Assembly: GCA_037367355.1 (NCBI GenBank)
Contig: CM074706.1
Span: 248,001 to 312,000 of the forward strand
From: Neoscytalidium dimidiatum
Lineage: Eukaryota; Ascomycota; Dothideomycetes; Botryosphaeriales; Botryosphaeriaceae
Length of the DNA stretch: 64,000 bases
Direction: 5' to 3'
Positions 1 through 11,138 of the stretch are shown piece after piece. The notes beneath the pieces were generated by a model. The model made no database searches. It had not been told where the DNA came from and saw only the letters and a list, made by a program, of their open reading frames with translations. Each line of letters opens with the position of its first letter. The first letter of the stretch is position 1. Made by a program: the position numbers and the translations under genes.

Positions 1-1225
1 GTTTTATAGATGGAGAGAGTGCCGTGCCGAGAGCAGAGCTGGCTTGACTCACCCCAGATCTGACGCAGCGTCAACGGGTGACGGTATCGCCGCAGACTTT
101 GGGGGTCCGTGTGGTCGATCCTTCGTTGCTCTCCCCGTCTCCAGTTCCGGTAAGGCTGGGTACTAGGCGGCGGTGTCTACGATAAGATCCAACAACAACT
201 CGAATGAGGCGCCCACCTATGCCGGGGAACAAATGAGTGTAGGAAAGAGACGCATCGCACCTCTATCCTAGTTCAAACCTGGCCCGGCGCACATTCCGCC
301 GACTTGTACCTTTCGCTGCGACACGTCGTAACGAGCACATCGAGCTCGATTGGCGCTACACATCCTCAACGATGCATTGGATTTGCCCTTGATCACCGCC
401 CAGGCAATCATCTCATAAGAAACAGGGAGATCACGGTGTCGAAGCAGGCACGATGCGTCCCGCACACCAGGCACCAGCGGATTGTCGACCGCATTGCGGC
501 GGGTGACTCACGTCCATTTTAGCGTTGCCGAACGCCCCGCCTTTTCGCTAAGGTGAGGACGCAGTAAGCGCTGTCGTAAATAGGCGCCGCAACTGTCGTC
601 GGCGCTGTGGTTAGGGAGAGAGGATAGGCGCGTGCTGCCGTGCCGACGCGGTGGCGGTGCGAGAGAGCAGCAAGCAGATGAGCCGCCGCGTCGCTTGTGT
701 ACAGTACTTGAGTCATGTCGTGGCCACAACTTTTCGCCGCACTGTCAATGAAACCGCGTTTTTTTTTGTTTTTTCTTCTCTCGGCATCGCAGGCATCTTC
801 CAGATGGTGTAACCTATTGGATGCTACCAACCAGGAACCTAGACATCGTTACTCTTTAGACACAGCAGCGTCAGGATGAGAGCAAAAGTAATGGATGTAG
901 CTACATATACGATGGCGCTTACGCTACGATGCGGCGCCCCGTTGCTAACGTCGTATATTATTCTCTCGAATTATTCTCTCACCTCGGCGATAATATTACA
1001 CCAGCGTCTAGCGCCGATGCTCTCAATCGTCGAACCCGATCGTCACCTTCACGTCTAATAAACCATCATTAATTTTTACAATGTAGTATTCCATAATCTT
1101 CACTCGATCCGCGGTCTCTTAGCCCGACGTTGTCCTGCCGCTGGGTTTTGTAAGCCAAGATCTCAAGTGCCGAACAAAGTAAACTGTGCTGCATGTGGGA
1201 AGAGCAGTTGTAAGTAAATATGTCA
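1..1225. other. Gene-poor left edge
   Basis: Only short overlapping frames without recognisable domains are seen. A T-rich run lies near 760-780. No gene is supported here. Confidence 0.5.
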
Positions 1226-3104
1226 TTACTTACTTTCAACTTTGTTTCTTTGTTGTTGTAGTCGCGTCTGTGATCGCGTCCGCGTCACAGGAGGCTCAGC
1301 CTGTGCAGAAGCGGAGTCCGGTAGCACAGCTGCGGTCGTCCTCTCAATCAAAACGCTGTCCGGCTCCGGCTCTTGTTGATTTGCGGCAGAATCTCTTAAC
1401 AAGGCTCGGCTTGCCCTGACCGTTGAAGCGTTGCTCTGGACATCCAACTGCGATGCTCTGGCTGCGAGTTCGTTGTCTGCACTTAGGAGATCGCTGGGTG
1501 GACTGCACCTACTCAAGGCGTCGCACAAGTCCTTGAAGTGCTGAGGCGCCCACATTTCGTACACATTCCTTACAAAATTGTAAGATTTCCACCTGTCCTG
1601 ATATCGGTTCATCTCGTAGCGGAACGTATCGATGGTCGAACGATAAATCTTCGTTACGCGACCCTTCAATACTGGATAGTGGCAGAATATAGTTACCGAC
1701 ACGCGGTTGTAAGAGAGCGAAAACCCGAGAACCTTACGATGAAGCAACCTCTCGCATCTAGCATGCTGGAAAAGCTGAACCACCGCCATAATCGCTACCG
1801 TCATGCTATTGGTATTCTGTCGATCTGCCTTTTCGATGCCTTCAAAGTGCTTCGCTTCAACAGTGAGGAACGGGAAGCATACCAGCGGCGTCGGTATCCA
1901 AAGGTTCGGAATGCCTGGAACCATCGCGAGGATGCCTTGCTCCCTTTCCGAAAACTTACTCACTCTAAATCCCACAAAGTAGTCAGGCTTCGGGCGCCTC
2001 ACAACAATCTGATTGGGAAATATTCTCGTGTTGATGTTCCAATTCTCGTCCATTCCTTCAGCTAGCAGTCCGTAAATCTGCTTGAACGAATGAGCCAAAA
2101 CGGGGTGGCGCTCAATGCGTGCGGCCGTGTACTCGGCCGGAGGACAAACGAGGTCGTGCAGGAAATGTTGCAAGCCCGTCTCGTTTTTTGATTCCAGCCT
2201 CTCTAGCGCCGACTTGAAGACCAGCCTTTCCTCATACCTGGGGTCGGGCAACTTGTGTTTGTTATCCGTACGAAGAAGCTTGTCGCAGATTGCTTTGCTG
2301 GCGTCGCAAGGGCCCTCTTCACCATCACTTCCGTCATATTCCCTCATGTATGACTTGATATAAGGATGGTTGTTGGCCATGATCTCGAGATACTGCTGAT
2401 CCAAGTTCCCCAGTCTTGAGTTGTCGCTTTTGGTCGTCTGCTTTCCCATCGACGACGCTTGCGTCGACGCAGCTTGTCCTAAACGCACTATGCCGTTGGG
2501 CGGAATTCCCGGTTCTGGGCGAGGAGGTGGCCGCATTGAAGTGTCCATATCGAACTCAGGATCAGAAGTGTCCTCTGGCAAGCGAGTATGGAGTAACCAA
2601 TCTATAATAGAGTTAGGACGGGCTTGGACATCGATCGGATCCTGCGATAGATCTATTGGAAGCCCGGGGTCTTGAGCGTTGGTCTGGCTAGCTTCTCTGA
2701 CTTTAGTATCGTCTTTACGGCTTCGAGGCGCTCTCCGTTGTCCATCCGGCTTGGTCCTTTGTGCTTGCTTAGAGACCCTGGTCTTATGCGCCGGCTTCTG
2801 GCGTCGCTGTCATCCATTAGCTTGTCCGGGAGATGTACAAAATAGGAGGCAAAAATACCAATTTGTTTTTTTGATTTTCCTTCCTCGTTGCTGTGAGATC
2901 CAACCCCTCGGGTGGATGTCCTCGGACGCGCAGACTTCTCCGAGAAGGCTGCTGAGGGTCGCTGGGTTGGTCTGTAGCGCGATGAGCACAAGCAGGACAG
3001 AGGGGAAGATTACGGCGAACACCTCCAGAGAACTTTTTGGAACGTGCGCGCTGCGCTGCATTCGCAGCGGCTGACGGTTCCCTTTGCTTCCTGGCGCCCG
3101 CCAT
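1226..3104 (-). CDS. PD-(D/E)XK nuclease-like fungal protein (DUF7924 type)
   Basis: The main exon (1226 to about 2812) is open well beyond the TTG at 2581. Upstream in the same frame it reads a basic stretch (RRQKPAHKTRVSK...) and then IDVQARPNSIIDWLLHTRLP, so the true N-terminus lies further 5'. A splice acceptor with a nearby branch site (GCTAATGGATGACAG) fits near 2812. The likely first exon starts at the ATG at 3104 (MAGARKQREPS) and ends around 3013; the donor is uncertain. The core has PDYFVGF followed about 40 residues later by FPFLTVEAKHFEG, the D...E-x-K arrangement of PD-(D/E)XK folds. This matches the large fungal family annotated as DUF7924, whose biological role is unknown. The C-terminus is low-complexity and polar. 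Nuclease activity is inferred from the fold motif only. No functional partner is seen nearby. Confidence 0.6.
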
Positions 3105-4372
3105 GTCGAATGGCTGTGAGACAGAAGCTACGGTGTACAAATGGCTGGCAGGGTGGGGATGCCAAACGATCAGGCGAGAACCATGGCCGGGTGAACCGGT
3201 AAGTCCGACGCGCCTGAACCGCCGACACTCCCACTACTACCGTTGATTCGGTAGCATTTGCTATCTTTACGAGAGGGCCCGTCTAAAGTCGCTGTATTCC
3301 TATTGGTTGTTCACCCTTGACGCGCCGTCGGCCCGTTGATCAAACACGGGCGCTTCCGTGAGCTAATCTCCAAATGTGATCGCACCTGACTTCGGTTAAC
3401 AAATTTTGGCGGGCTTTGCATGGCGCTCAAGGCGTCTTTCATGTGTACTGATTCAACAGCAGTCCTCCCCCACCAGACACGTCATGATGATTGTCGTATA
3501 GAACTGCTGTGCCGCACTCGTCCTGGGATTATGCAGCTTCCAAGATACGTTCTCTTCGTTCAATTCGTACGCATTTGCGGGGACGGAGGGGCGCCCGGTG
3601 AAGCAATGCTGGCTGCTGACAATGCTGCGTCTATGATCGCCCACAGACCGGTGACCGAAAAGATAGGAGCCAGAGCGCCGAGCTCAGCGGAATGGAATGA
3701 TTTTACTGTGACATTCGGAGCTGCGGAAAAGTACTCCAAAGCACGAAATATTCCGATGACAAAGATTTCCTCCCATCCGTGAAATGGGGCGCACAAGATC
3801 TATTGCATTGAAGCGGCCAGGATTTCTCATGAGATGGTCGAATGGGCCTAGAACTGATCGACACTATTGAAGATCAACCTAAGTTTCCAGTAATGAATCT
3901 ACTGCTCTAGTGGTGCTGCATGCCAATTCCATTGCGTATCATAGTCTAGTCACAAGCTATGCCGCAGGCCGGACGGAGTGGCTAAATCGCGTAAGAGCTT
4001 GTGGACATTGGTTTGATCGCCTGGTACCTCAATTAGATCAACATTACAAGCATACTCCAGGATACAATCAAGCAACCTTGACAAGCAGAATACGACGATC
4101 GAACAACAACGCGCCGAAAATTCATTACAAAGAATACGTTGTTCGCACCCAATTCGTACTAGAGCACTCTTTGCAAATTACATGAGAGCAACAACAAAAT
4201 ACAGAGACAATACAAAAATGGCTCTGAGCAGTCGTTCACCCTGCTTTCCTCAAAGCCGCATCGATCCAATTCCCATGTCATATTGAGAAAGCATATCCCA
4301 CGATCCTGTTTCGAAAATGTCCCAATTAGAACGAGGCATCATTCTTGGCTGAGGAAGAATACCCTGGTTTGC
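3105..4372. other. Intergenic, nothing recognised
   Basis: Short frames on both strands (e.g. 3560-3796 minus, 3910-4185 plus) show no family motifs. This interval probably holds the promoter of the minus-strand nuclease-like gene and the 3' flank of the CorA-like gene. Confidence 0.4.
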
Positions 4373-5617
4373 TCAGTTTCTCATTTTGTTCATGAGGTAT
4401 CGGCCATAGTCTTTTGCGCGACTCAGAAACACAAAACAACGAAGGATCCCAAGCCCAATGCTAGGTATCCAGTCTGTTGTATGAGTTATTCTCATTTGAT
4501 CTCTGATATCTTGCGAGTGTCTAATGAAGAAGCCCCGCACGCTTGAATCAGGCTCGAGCGCCAAGTCCCTCAGATGTCTAATAACAAAGGCCAAGTTCTT
4601 GACTCGAATTAGAGCAACAGCCGTGACAAGGAGAGCAACAACAGCCAACGCAATCACGCTCCCCACAACTGAACCTTCTGGGAAACCTCCCATACTGAAG
4701 ACACTTACTGCGAATCCGATCGGGAGAATGGTTGCAGTGACATAGATGAACAGACGGATGTCTTCGGCACCTCTGAGGTTCAACTTATCTCGAACGTATT
4801 CGCGAGTGCTGGATAAAGTGGCTTTCAATGACTTGGCGGTCGTCAGATAACGTTTGAACTCTCTAACCCTGGATCCGTTCGACGCAGAGAGTTTCGTGAT
4901 CGTAAAACGGTATTTTCTTTCGTCGTTCCGGGTCCAGCGCGGTTTTTCCGGGGCACGTGCTTTCTCACGGGCCGCCCATCTGACGATTTGCTCGAGAGTC
5001 TCATCAGTGGGTCGTCCTTAATGACATCGAGCATCTACTCGAACTTCTGACAGTTTTTACTGAACGAGAAGTATGCATCACCTTTGATCGATGACGTCAT
5101 GTCGGCAGTGCACATAGCTTTCGACAGCGGGTCCTTCTCCGATACGTCTCCGGTGGTCTGACTTGCAGAATCGCTGATTTTGAACCCTGTACCAATCTTT
5201 TGCACAATTTCTTCAGTGGAAACACTAACGTCCTCTAGGATCTTGTCGAACAAAATCAGCTCGAGCACCTTCCCGCTGCCTCCGTGATTGTTTGTCGTTT
5301 GCGCTCTTCGGTAGGAGTTTGTGTGGAATGAGCATATATTACAGAGCCGTTTTTGGACGTCCGGGTCTGACTTACATTTGCTCAAGGAACGCATAGCCAA
5401 CGGGTCATAGTCAAGGAAATGATAGATCCAATGATAACCGAAGAGATCGCCATTGAAATGGAAGACCCATAGTGGCCTTACTGATTGCTTCACCGCCTTC
5501 GCTTTTGCTATCCGCTTCCAGGATTGGAGTGAAAGAAAGAATGCTTTATGTGAAACGGTGTTTCGCGTTGCCAATGCTAGCTGGGAGGTAATCTTGCACG
5601 ACCTACCTCTTACAGCC
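4373..5617 (-). CDS. CorA-like two-helix membrane protein, 5' end incomplete
   Basis: The 3' exon (4373-5016) ends with two hydrophobic helices. The first (FIYVTATILPIGFAVSVFSM) is the fungal version of the CorA/ZntB C-terminal helix, and the second is about 20 residues of V/A/L. The usual CorA GMN signature is replaced by FSMGG, as in many fungal CorA-like proteins that also carry a soluble N-terminal region. The frame continues upstream of the internal ATG at 4828 through a basic, helical region (EQIVRWAAREKARAPEKPRW). A 65 nt intron (5017-5081, GTGATG...TTAAG) joins it in frame to an upstream exon running to about 5617. Without that intron a TAG and a frame change would break the gene. The upstream exon has no suitable start ATG and its frame closes at a tandem repeat (5601-5697). 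The N-terminus is therefore missing or lies in an unrecognised exon. Ion transport is not demonstrated. Confidence 0.5.
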
Positions 5618-5697
5618 TACCTCTTACAGCCCACCCCACAACCCACCTCGCACAGCCTATCTCGCTTAGCCTACCTCGCATAGCCTATCTCGCATCT
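5601..5697. repeat. Minisatellite, about seven 14 nt units
   Basis: Degenerate tandem copies of a unit close to CTACCTCGCATAGC lie directly at the 5' limit of the CorA-like reading frame. Units differ at CTT/CGC and TA/CA positions. Confidence 0.8.
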
Positions 5698-6759
5698 ACC
5701 GTGGGTATATATTTCGGATAACCAAGTTTAAGCTATAGGAAAAACACGCTCCGCGGTAGATAGCACTTCACCAAATGTATACCAATCTCACTTCTTCCAC
5801 TTCCGAAATTGAACAAAACAATCTCCCTCGATAGTATGTGGCTAGGTATAGATATTATACCTCGTCGGGTGACCTTAAAGTATAATAAAACCTGCAGTAG
5901 GTGCAACAGAGAAGTTAAGAGAGGGAAATGGTTCTGCTCTGGGTGCCTGCGTTGGTATATTCCTAATGTGTCCACCTTAGTGTGTCCTGCCCTTATGCGT
6001 TTGTAAAACAACAGGATGCACACGTAAATCTCGGGGACCTGGCTATAGATGCGATGATTGTGAAGCAAAATCCAACAAGGCTTGACCAACTGCAGTCTGT
6101 ATGGGAAATGGTCCAAGGAGACGGAATCCCGTTGCCCTGACTGCCAGCAACCGAAGTAATGAGCAGCTGGACTTTGTTTCCTTGCCACGAAGTAGGAATA
6201 TACGAGAATGGAACCCTGGGAAACTGGCGACCTTCACGCAGGCGATACATCCAAACATAAGCCCCACTCTTGCGATCATTACAAACCCGCTCTACGAGTT
6301 CCTTCGCATCTCTCGCGAGCCTTATCCCGCCTTGCGTTTCCTCAGACCATCGGCCAGGTCCAAACAGCATCTCTCCAGGGGTATTACTCCGCAATCATAG
6401 CTGTCGAAATATGCGTCAAACAGTCGAAATACACTGCCATCGAAAGTACGCCTACTGCCCTGATTGGACTTAGACTTTTCTGCAAATTTTGAAAAGTTTA
6501 AGTAAGAAGCCTGTCCAACTAGTGTTAGTAGCAGACCAACACTCGACGAGATTCGGGACCACGGCACTCGCTCGCGCTTATCTAAGCAAAGGGTTCGGTC
6601 TAACGCATACACTTACACTGGTGCATATACCGTTTCATGTCTTTGTCTAATAGACCCTGAAACTCAATTCAGATAGGGGATAATGGCGGCGTCAATTTTG
6701 CCTTCAATCGACCTCAATGTGGATTCCGATAAAACTACTACTACGAGTGTGCAACAATG
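5698..6759. other. Decayed or intergenic DNA
   Basis: No intact gene. On the plus strand around 5885-5975 a short frame has a zinc-ribbon-like cysteine pattern (CSRC...CSGC), flanked by stops; it is too short to assign. The segment lies between the minisatellite and the HET pseudogene and may hold the remains of a gene. Confidence 0.35.
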
Positions 6760-7830
6760 ACTGTCATTATGTGTCTGCACCCCGCAAAAGCACGACAAAA
6801 CATGGTTTGATCCCACGCGACTTGTAGATCTCGGCGATAATTCCAAAGCAGAGCCATTATTCATTAAAAGGACACAGCGACTCGCTATCCGGGAATACGT
6901 CTGTCTTTCCCACTGTTGGGGTGGGCCGTAGGCTCTTCGCTACGAAACTAACCGTCTGGACTCTTTTGGGAATTGGGCAGTTCCACCTACCAACCTACCA
7001 GCAACATTTTAAGATTCTTTCCGCGTCGCCCGAAAGCTCGGATACCGATACATATAGGCCAACTGTTTATGTATTGTACAGGATGACGAGGCCGACCTTG
7101 AAAGAGAAGTTTTGCACATGCCGCATATTTATAAGAATTTCTTTAATACGGCCCGATTTTAGCCAGTTTCGTATTCCACTCAAACTATCTAAAACAACTG
7201 GAGGGAACGATCTATTTGGATTAATACCAACTCGCTGACACTCCCGTTGATGAAAAGTTGGCTTCCCGCGCGTGGTCTCTGCAAGGACAATTGCTTTCTC
7301 CAGGAGTCTTAGAGTACGGCTAGCGAACTGCTCGATGGTATTATTCCTGCTATGACGGTTATAGCGTCCAGATCAGTCTCTCTTTGATGGGAAGAGAATG
7401 CAGATCAACTAGATATGCCTCCGAGTATAGTTTTTTCTTGTACGTCTGTCCATATGGGTTTTGGCATCTTCCCAGCTCTAGTGAGGAGCTCTTTAAAGGT
7501 TGGGCGAGGATCGTGGCCGAATATTCGACGCTGGAACTCTCGAACCGAGATGATCGTCTGGCCGCTATTGGTGGAATCGCGCAAGAGCTACAACGGATCA
7601 CAAAAGTGCCATATCTCGCAGGGTTATGGAACTGTGAGAGGCTTCCTTCGATTCTGCAATGGAACTTGACTGTGTCTGCTCGGAAGCTCATATCACGCGC
7701 AACACACCATCGTGCGCCGTCATGGTCATGGGCAGGAGTAGACGGACCTGTGGTTATTCACCAGAGCGAAGACGTCGTAGGCGGTTTTAGGGTAATCGCC
7801 GCCGAGCAGCTCGTCCTCAGAGGGGCTTAG
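6760..7830 (+). pseudogene. HET-domain (heterokaryon incompatibility-type) gene, broken
   Basis: The hallmarks of a fungal HET protein can be read in order but in different frames. They are PTRLVDLGD near 6815, YVCLSHCWGG near 6896-6930 (the HET signature), a QDDEADLEREVLHMPHIY-like segment near 7082-7130, a SRAWSLQGQLLSPGVLEYG-like segment near 7265-7315, and an intact C-terminal stretch at 7384-7830. The last includes AEYSTLELS, DRLAAIGGIA, YLAGLW and APSWSWAGVDGPV. Frames change between blocks and stop codons interrupt them, and no set of normal introns repairs the whole. HET proteins mediate allorecognition cell death and amplify and decay rapidly; this copy is read as dead. The left limit is approximate. 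Confidence 0.75.
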
Positions 7831-8558
7831 ATTGTGCGTGTAACCCTCATCCGCATGTATATTCAATAGCTTCCAGTTATTTAGTCAGATAGTGGTCTGT
7901 TCATTTAGGAATCTTGCGATGTATGTTCGGTTAAAAAGTGGGTAATGGAACTCCAGTGCGTACATATTCAGCCTGGTGTCCGCAGACAAAGGAAATAAAG
8001 TAGGGTCGCGTATCAGAGCGAGCTGAACAACAGAAATCGTGTGTGGGGAACATTCGGCCTCAGTATGCCCTTTCAGGCTTCCTATCTTCGTTCTGATCGC
8101 CAGATATGCTCCTACTCCGACACTGACGTACTCTAGCCTTAGAAGACGTTTCCGACCTCGGATGACGTCCACGGCGCGTCGAAGTTAAAAAACTTCATAG
8201 CCCACTCTGCGTGCAGTATGTACCTTTCTTCATTCTGATAATAGTATAAAGTCTTATTAACAAGACCTGACATAAACCATAATACTTTTTAACACATCGT
8301 GAGGCGTATCGTCAGAGGATGGCGCTGGTAGTTGGAATTTATTAGAGCAATGCTCGAGCCATCGTGTCTTTACTTATTCCCAGCGCTGCAATCATCATGG
8401 TCGGTAGAGCAATGCACGCATGAAGTATACATATACCTGAATATACATGCACGCTATCGACTTTCTCTACTTGTACCCGAAGTTCGCCCCCTACCCAAAC
8501 GCCGTCTGTACATTGTTCATGCTTTTATCCACACATAAACGCCAGAATTAAGCCTTCC
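7831..8558. other. Intergenic, 3' flank of the glycosyltransferase
   Basis: Short unassigned frames only. AT-rich from about 8230 to 8300. Confidence 0.4.
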
Positions 8559-10480
8559 TTAATATCCCAATAGCAGCATATACAGCGCCGCCGTACCAGT
8601 CGTCATCCCCCCAACAGCGGCACATACCCGCTCATCTCCCACGAGTGCAACGCTGGCCAGCAACTTACACGCCGCGGCGCCAACCAGACCCACCCAAATA
8701 GCCACACACACCAACGGGGCCCAAGTCCTCCTGAAGGTGGTCAGCAACGCACCCAACGACGACCCCTTCTTCTCGACCGCCCCCCGCCGCGCCTCCACCG
8801 CACCACCCCAACTCCCATCCAAAAACGTCACACACGCCCAAGCCACGATGGGCGGCTGCGGAAACTGCAAGAACACCTGGCTCGCGCACAGCCACGGCCA
8901 GCCCCTCCAGCCGCGCTGAGGCTCGTCGCCGCGGGCCCTCAGGGCCGTGTACGCGGCGCACAGCAGCACGCGGGCGGCCATGTCGGCCGGGCTGGTGAGG
9001 CGGGTGCCTCGGCCCAGGGCCAGGTAGCGGAGCACGACGGCGGCGTGGAGGAAGGGGGCGGCCAGGCGGCGGAGGGCGTAGACGGCCAGGACGGGGCTGC
9101 GGGCGGCCAGCACTACGCGCGGGTGGGCCAGCACCTCGACGACGATGGCGCGGGTCCAGCGCACCTGCTGCGCGACCCAGCGCGCCAGCGTCGGCGGCGC
9201 GTCCGTGTACACGGCCGCCGCCCCGCGCGGGTCGAACGTCACGCCGTGCCCGCGCTCGAGCAGGCGCGTCGACAGGTGGCGGTCCTCGTTGACGCGGGGC
9301 CGCGCGCCCAGGAGGGTCTGCGCGTGCCACGGCAGCAGGATCGAGGCCAGCGCGCCGGCGCGGAAGGCCGCGCACGGCCCCGGCTGGCAGTCGGTGACGT
9401 CGAAGGCGGAGTTCTGGCCCGAGGTCAGGGCCAGGTCGGTCGCGTAGGCGGCCGAGACGAGGCGCGTGACGGCGGTTTCGCGCGCGTTGTGGATGCGGAG
9501 CGCGCCGCAGGAGCCGGCGATGGAGGGGTCGGCGGACATGGTGGCGAGGACGCGGTGGATGGGGCTGGCCGGGGTGGAGAGGTAGGAGTCCGAGTCGGAG
9601 GACCAGATGAAGGGGATGGCGTTGGCGCGGGAGAGGGCGAGGGTGAAGAGGAAGGCGGAGAACATGATTTCCTTCTTGGAGTGGTGCGGTTGGCTGATGC
9701 AGATTGCTTTGAGCGGGACGTGGCGGTCATGGCTGGCGTGGTGGTAGAGGAGGCCGAGTTCCTGGAGGATGGCGGAGGCCTGCCGCAGGAGCACCTCCAA
9801 CACATGGTCGTGCAGCGCGTCTTCGCTCGAGAGTAGGTTGTTGCTGTCCTTCTCATTGCCTGAGCGGCGCGTCTTCCAGTCGTGGATCATCCGGTCTGCC
9901 TGGGCACCGAATGGCTCGCGGAGAGGGATTGTTGGAGTGTCGTCGCCGAAGACCTGTATCGATGTCAGTCGGATGTACGTTGGTGTTTAGGGGCCATCTC
10001 GGAATGTGTCGGGGCCGGGCCGCGTGGTAAGCTTATCGGGAAACAGGGCTGGGGGGAAGAACATACATTCTCCGCCATCCTTGCCATCTCCATATCCTCT
10101 GCCTCGTTGCCATCAATGCCGATGATGAGCACCCTAACAGTCCGGCTGGTGTCGTCGCGATAGCTCTCCAAGCACTTGCGGAAGATGCACGGATCCTCTC
10201 GGTACCCAATCACTGCACCAACGCATTCGGTACGAGCTTCCGCTTTTTCTCCAAGCTCCTCCACATCAGAGCCTTGCTGCTGAAAACGTTGGTACCGTCG
10301 ATGTTGCTTATAGTGGTTGATCTCCGAGAAGATTATCTGGATGACTCCTTCCACCAGGAAAGGAAATCCAAAGGTGTAGCGTGTGATGAACTTCCAGACG
10401 ACAGCAATGGTAACGATCAATGAGAGTGTTCGCACGATCAGAGTCGGCGTGGTGTAGGATCGGAATATTCTTGAGGTCAT
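8559..10480 (-). CDS. Family 2 processive glycosyltransferase (NodC / hyaluronan synthase / chitin synthase-like)
   Basis: Two exons (10067-10480 and 8559-9953) are separated by a 113 nt intron with donor GTATGT, branch CTGAC and acceptor ACAG, giving about 602 residues. The longer frame begins at a GTG; the first in-frame ATG is at 10480 (MTSRIFRSY). After one or two N-terminal helices come GYREDP, IIGIDGNEAED, a DSDSYLS acceptor-side aspartate motif, GPCAAFRA, NEDRHLSTRLL and QQVRWTRA. These are the D,D,D,QxxRW catalytic set of processive GT2 enzymes such as NodC, HAS and chitin synthases. Several C-terminal hydrophobic segments would form the membrane channel. The enzyme should sit in the plasma membrane and polymerise a UDP-sugar, most likely GlcNAc or a uronic-acid copolymer (inference). 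The second exon is strikingly GC-rich. The gene is divergent from a polysaccharide deacetylase with a shared 0.66 kb promoter, supporting a joint role in exopolysaccharide synthesis. Confidence 0.85.
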
Positions 10481-11138
10481 GACGGTGTTCAGCAAGTGGT
10501 ACTGCGGGACGGAGAAGGAGGAGGCGATGTGTTCAGAAAACACTTCAGTGCCATTCTGGAGCTATTTAAGATGCAGGAAATGGCCGATCACTGGCGAATT
10601 GGGCTCGGGCAGCGGAAAAGTCTGACGGCAATGGGCTATCTCGACCGTTTCATCATGGCAGCTAGGCGGTGCTTCTTACTACAACAGATAGTGCCAAGGG
10701 TAGTTTGGGCGACTGAAGGGCTACCTGAACTGGAGGAAATACGAGAGAGCTGGAACCTCGTGATCATGGAACAAGGCTCTCTTACTGTAAGTGACTTGGC
10801 TTCCTCAGATTCCTGCCGCTATAGTGAGAGTGAGACCGACGATTATTCGGACGGCTGGAGTGACCGTTGTTGGAGCTTCCTGCGAAACGGCAAAGTCTCG
10901 GCACTGGCTTGGATTACGAGGTACGAGCTCAGGCCGTCTTTGGTGGCGCATGGAGTCCCGCCCAGTGCCGTGGCAGGATATCGGTGCCTCGCTCCCCGGA
11001 CGAACCGTCTTGTCCGAAGCAAAGTGCTGATCTCTCGAACTGCTACTTTACCCCCACCGCTGACCACCTGCACCATCTCTTTCCCGTTTTCCGCCTCAGA
11101 AGTGATTCAGTTTCCAACATTTTCGAGGATACACCGTG
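10481..11138. promoter_or_regulatory. Shared divergent promoter of glycosyltransferase and deacetylase
   Basis: About 660 bases lie between the ATG of the minus-strand GT2 and the ATG of the plus-strand deacetylase. A plus-strand frame (10496-11356) crosses it but has no recognisable domain and overlaps the deacetylase start in another frame. Head-to-head spacing is compatible with co-regulation. No specific operator was identified. Confidence 0.45.

Noticed and set aside
5041..5081. Nonsense codon and frameshift in the CorA-like gene
   Set aside because: A 65 nt intron with GT-AG ends (5017-5081) removes both and keeps the frame, so a lesion is not required.
5885..5975. Zinc-ribbon-like CxxC...CxxC stretch
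   Set aside because: Too short, flanked by stops in all frames, no supporting neighbour domain.
9045..9836. 263-codon plus-strand frame, Gly/Glu/Arg-rich
   Set aside because: Antisense to the second exon of the glycosyltransferase; compositional artefact.
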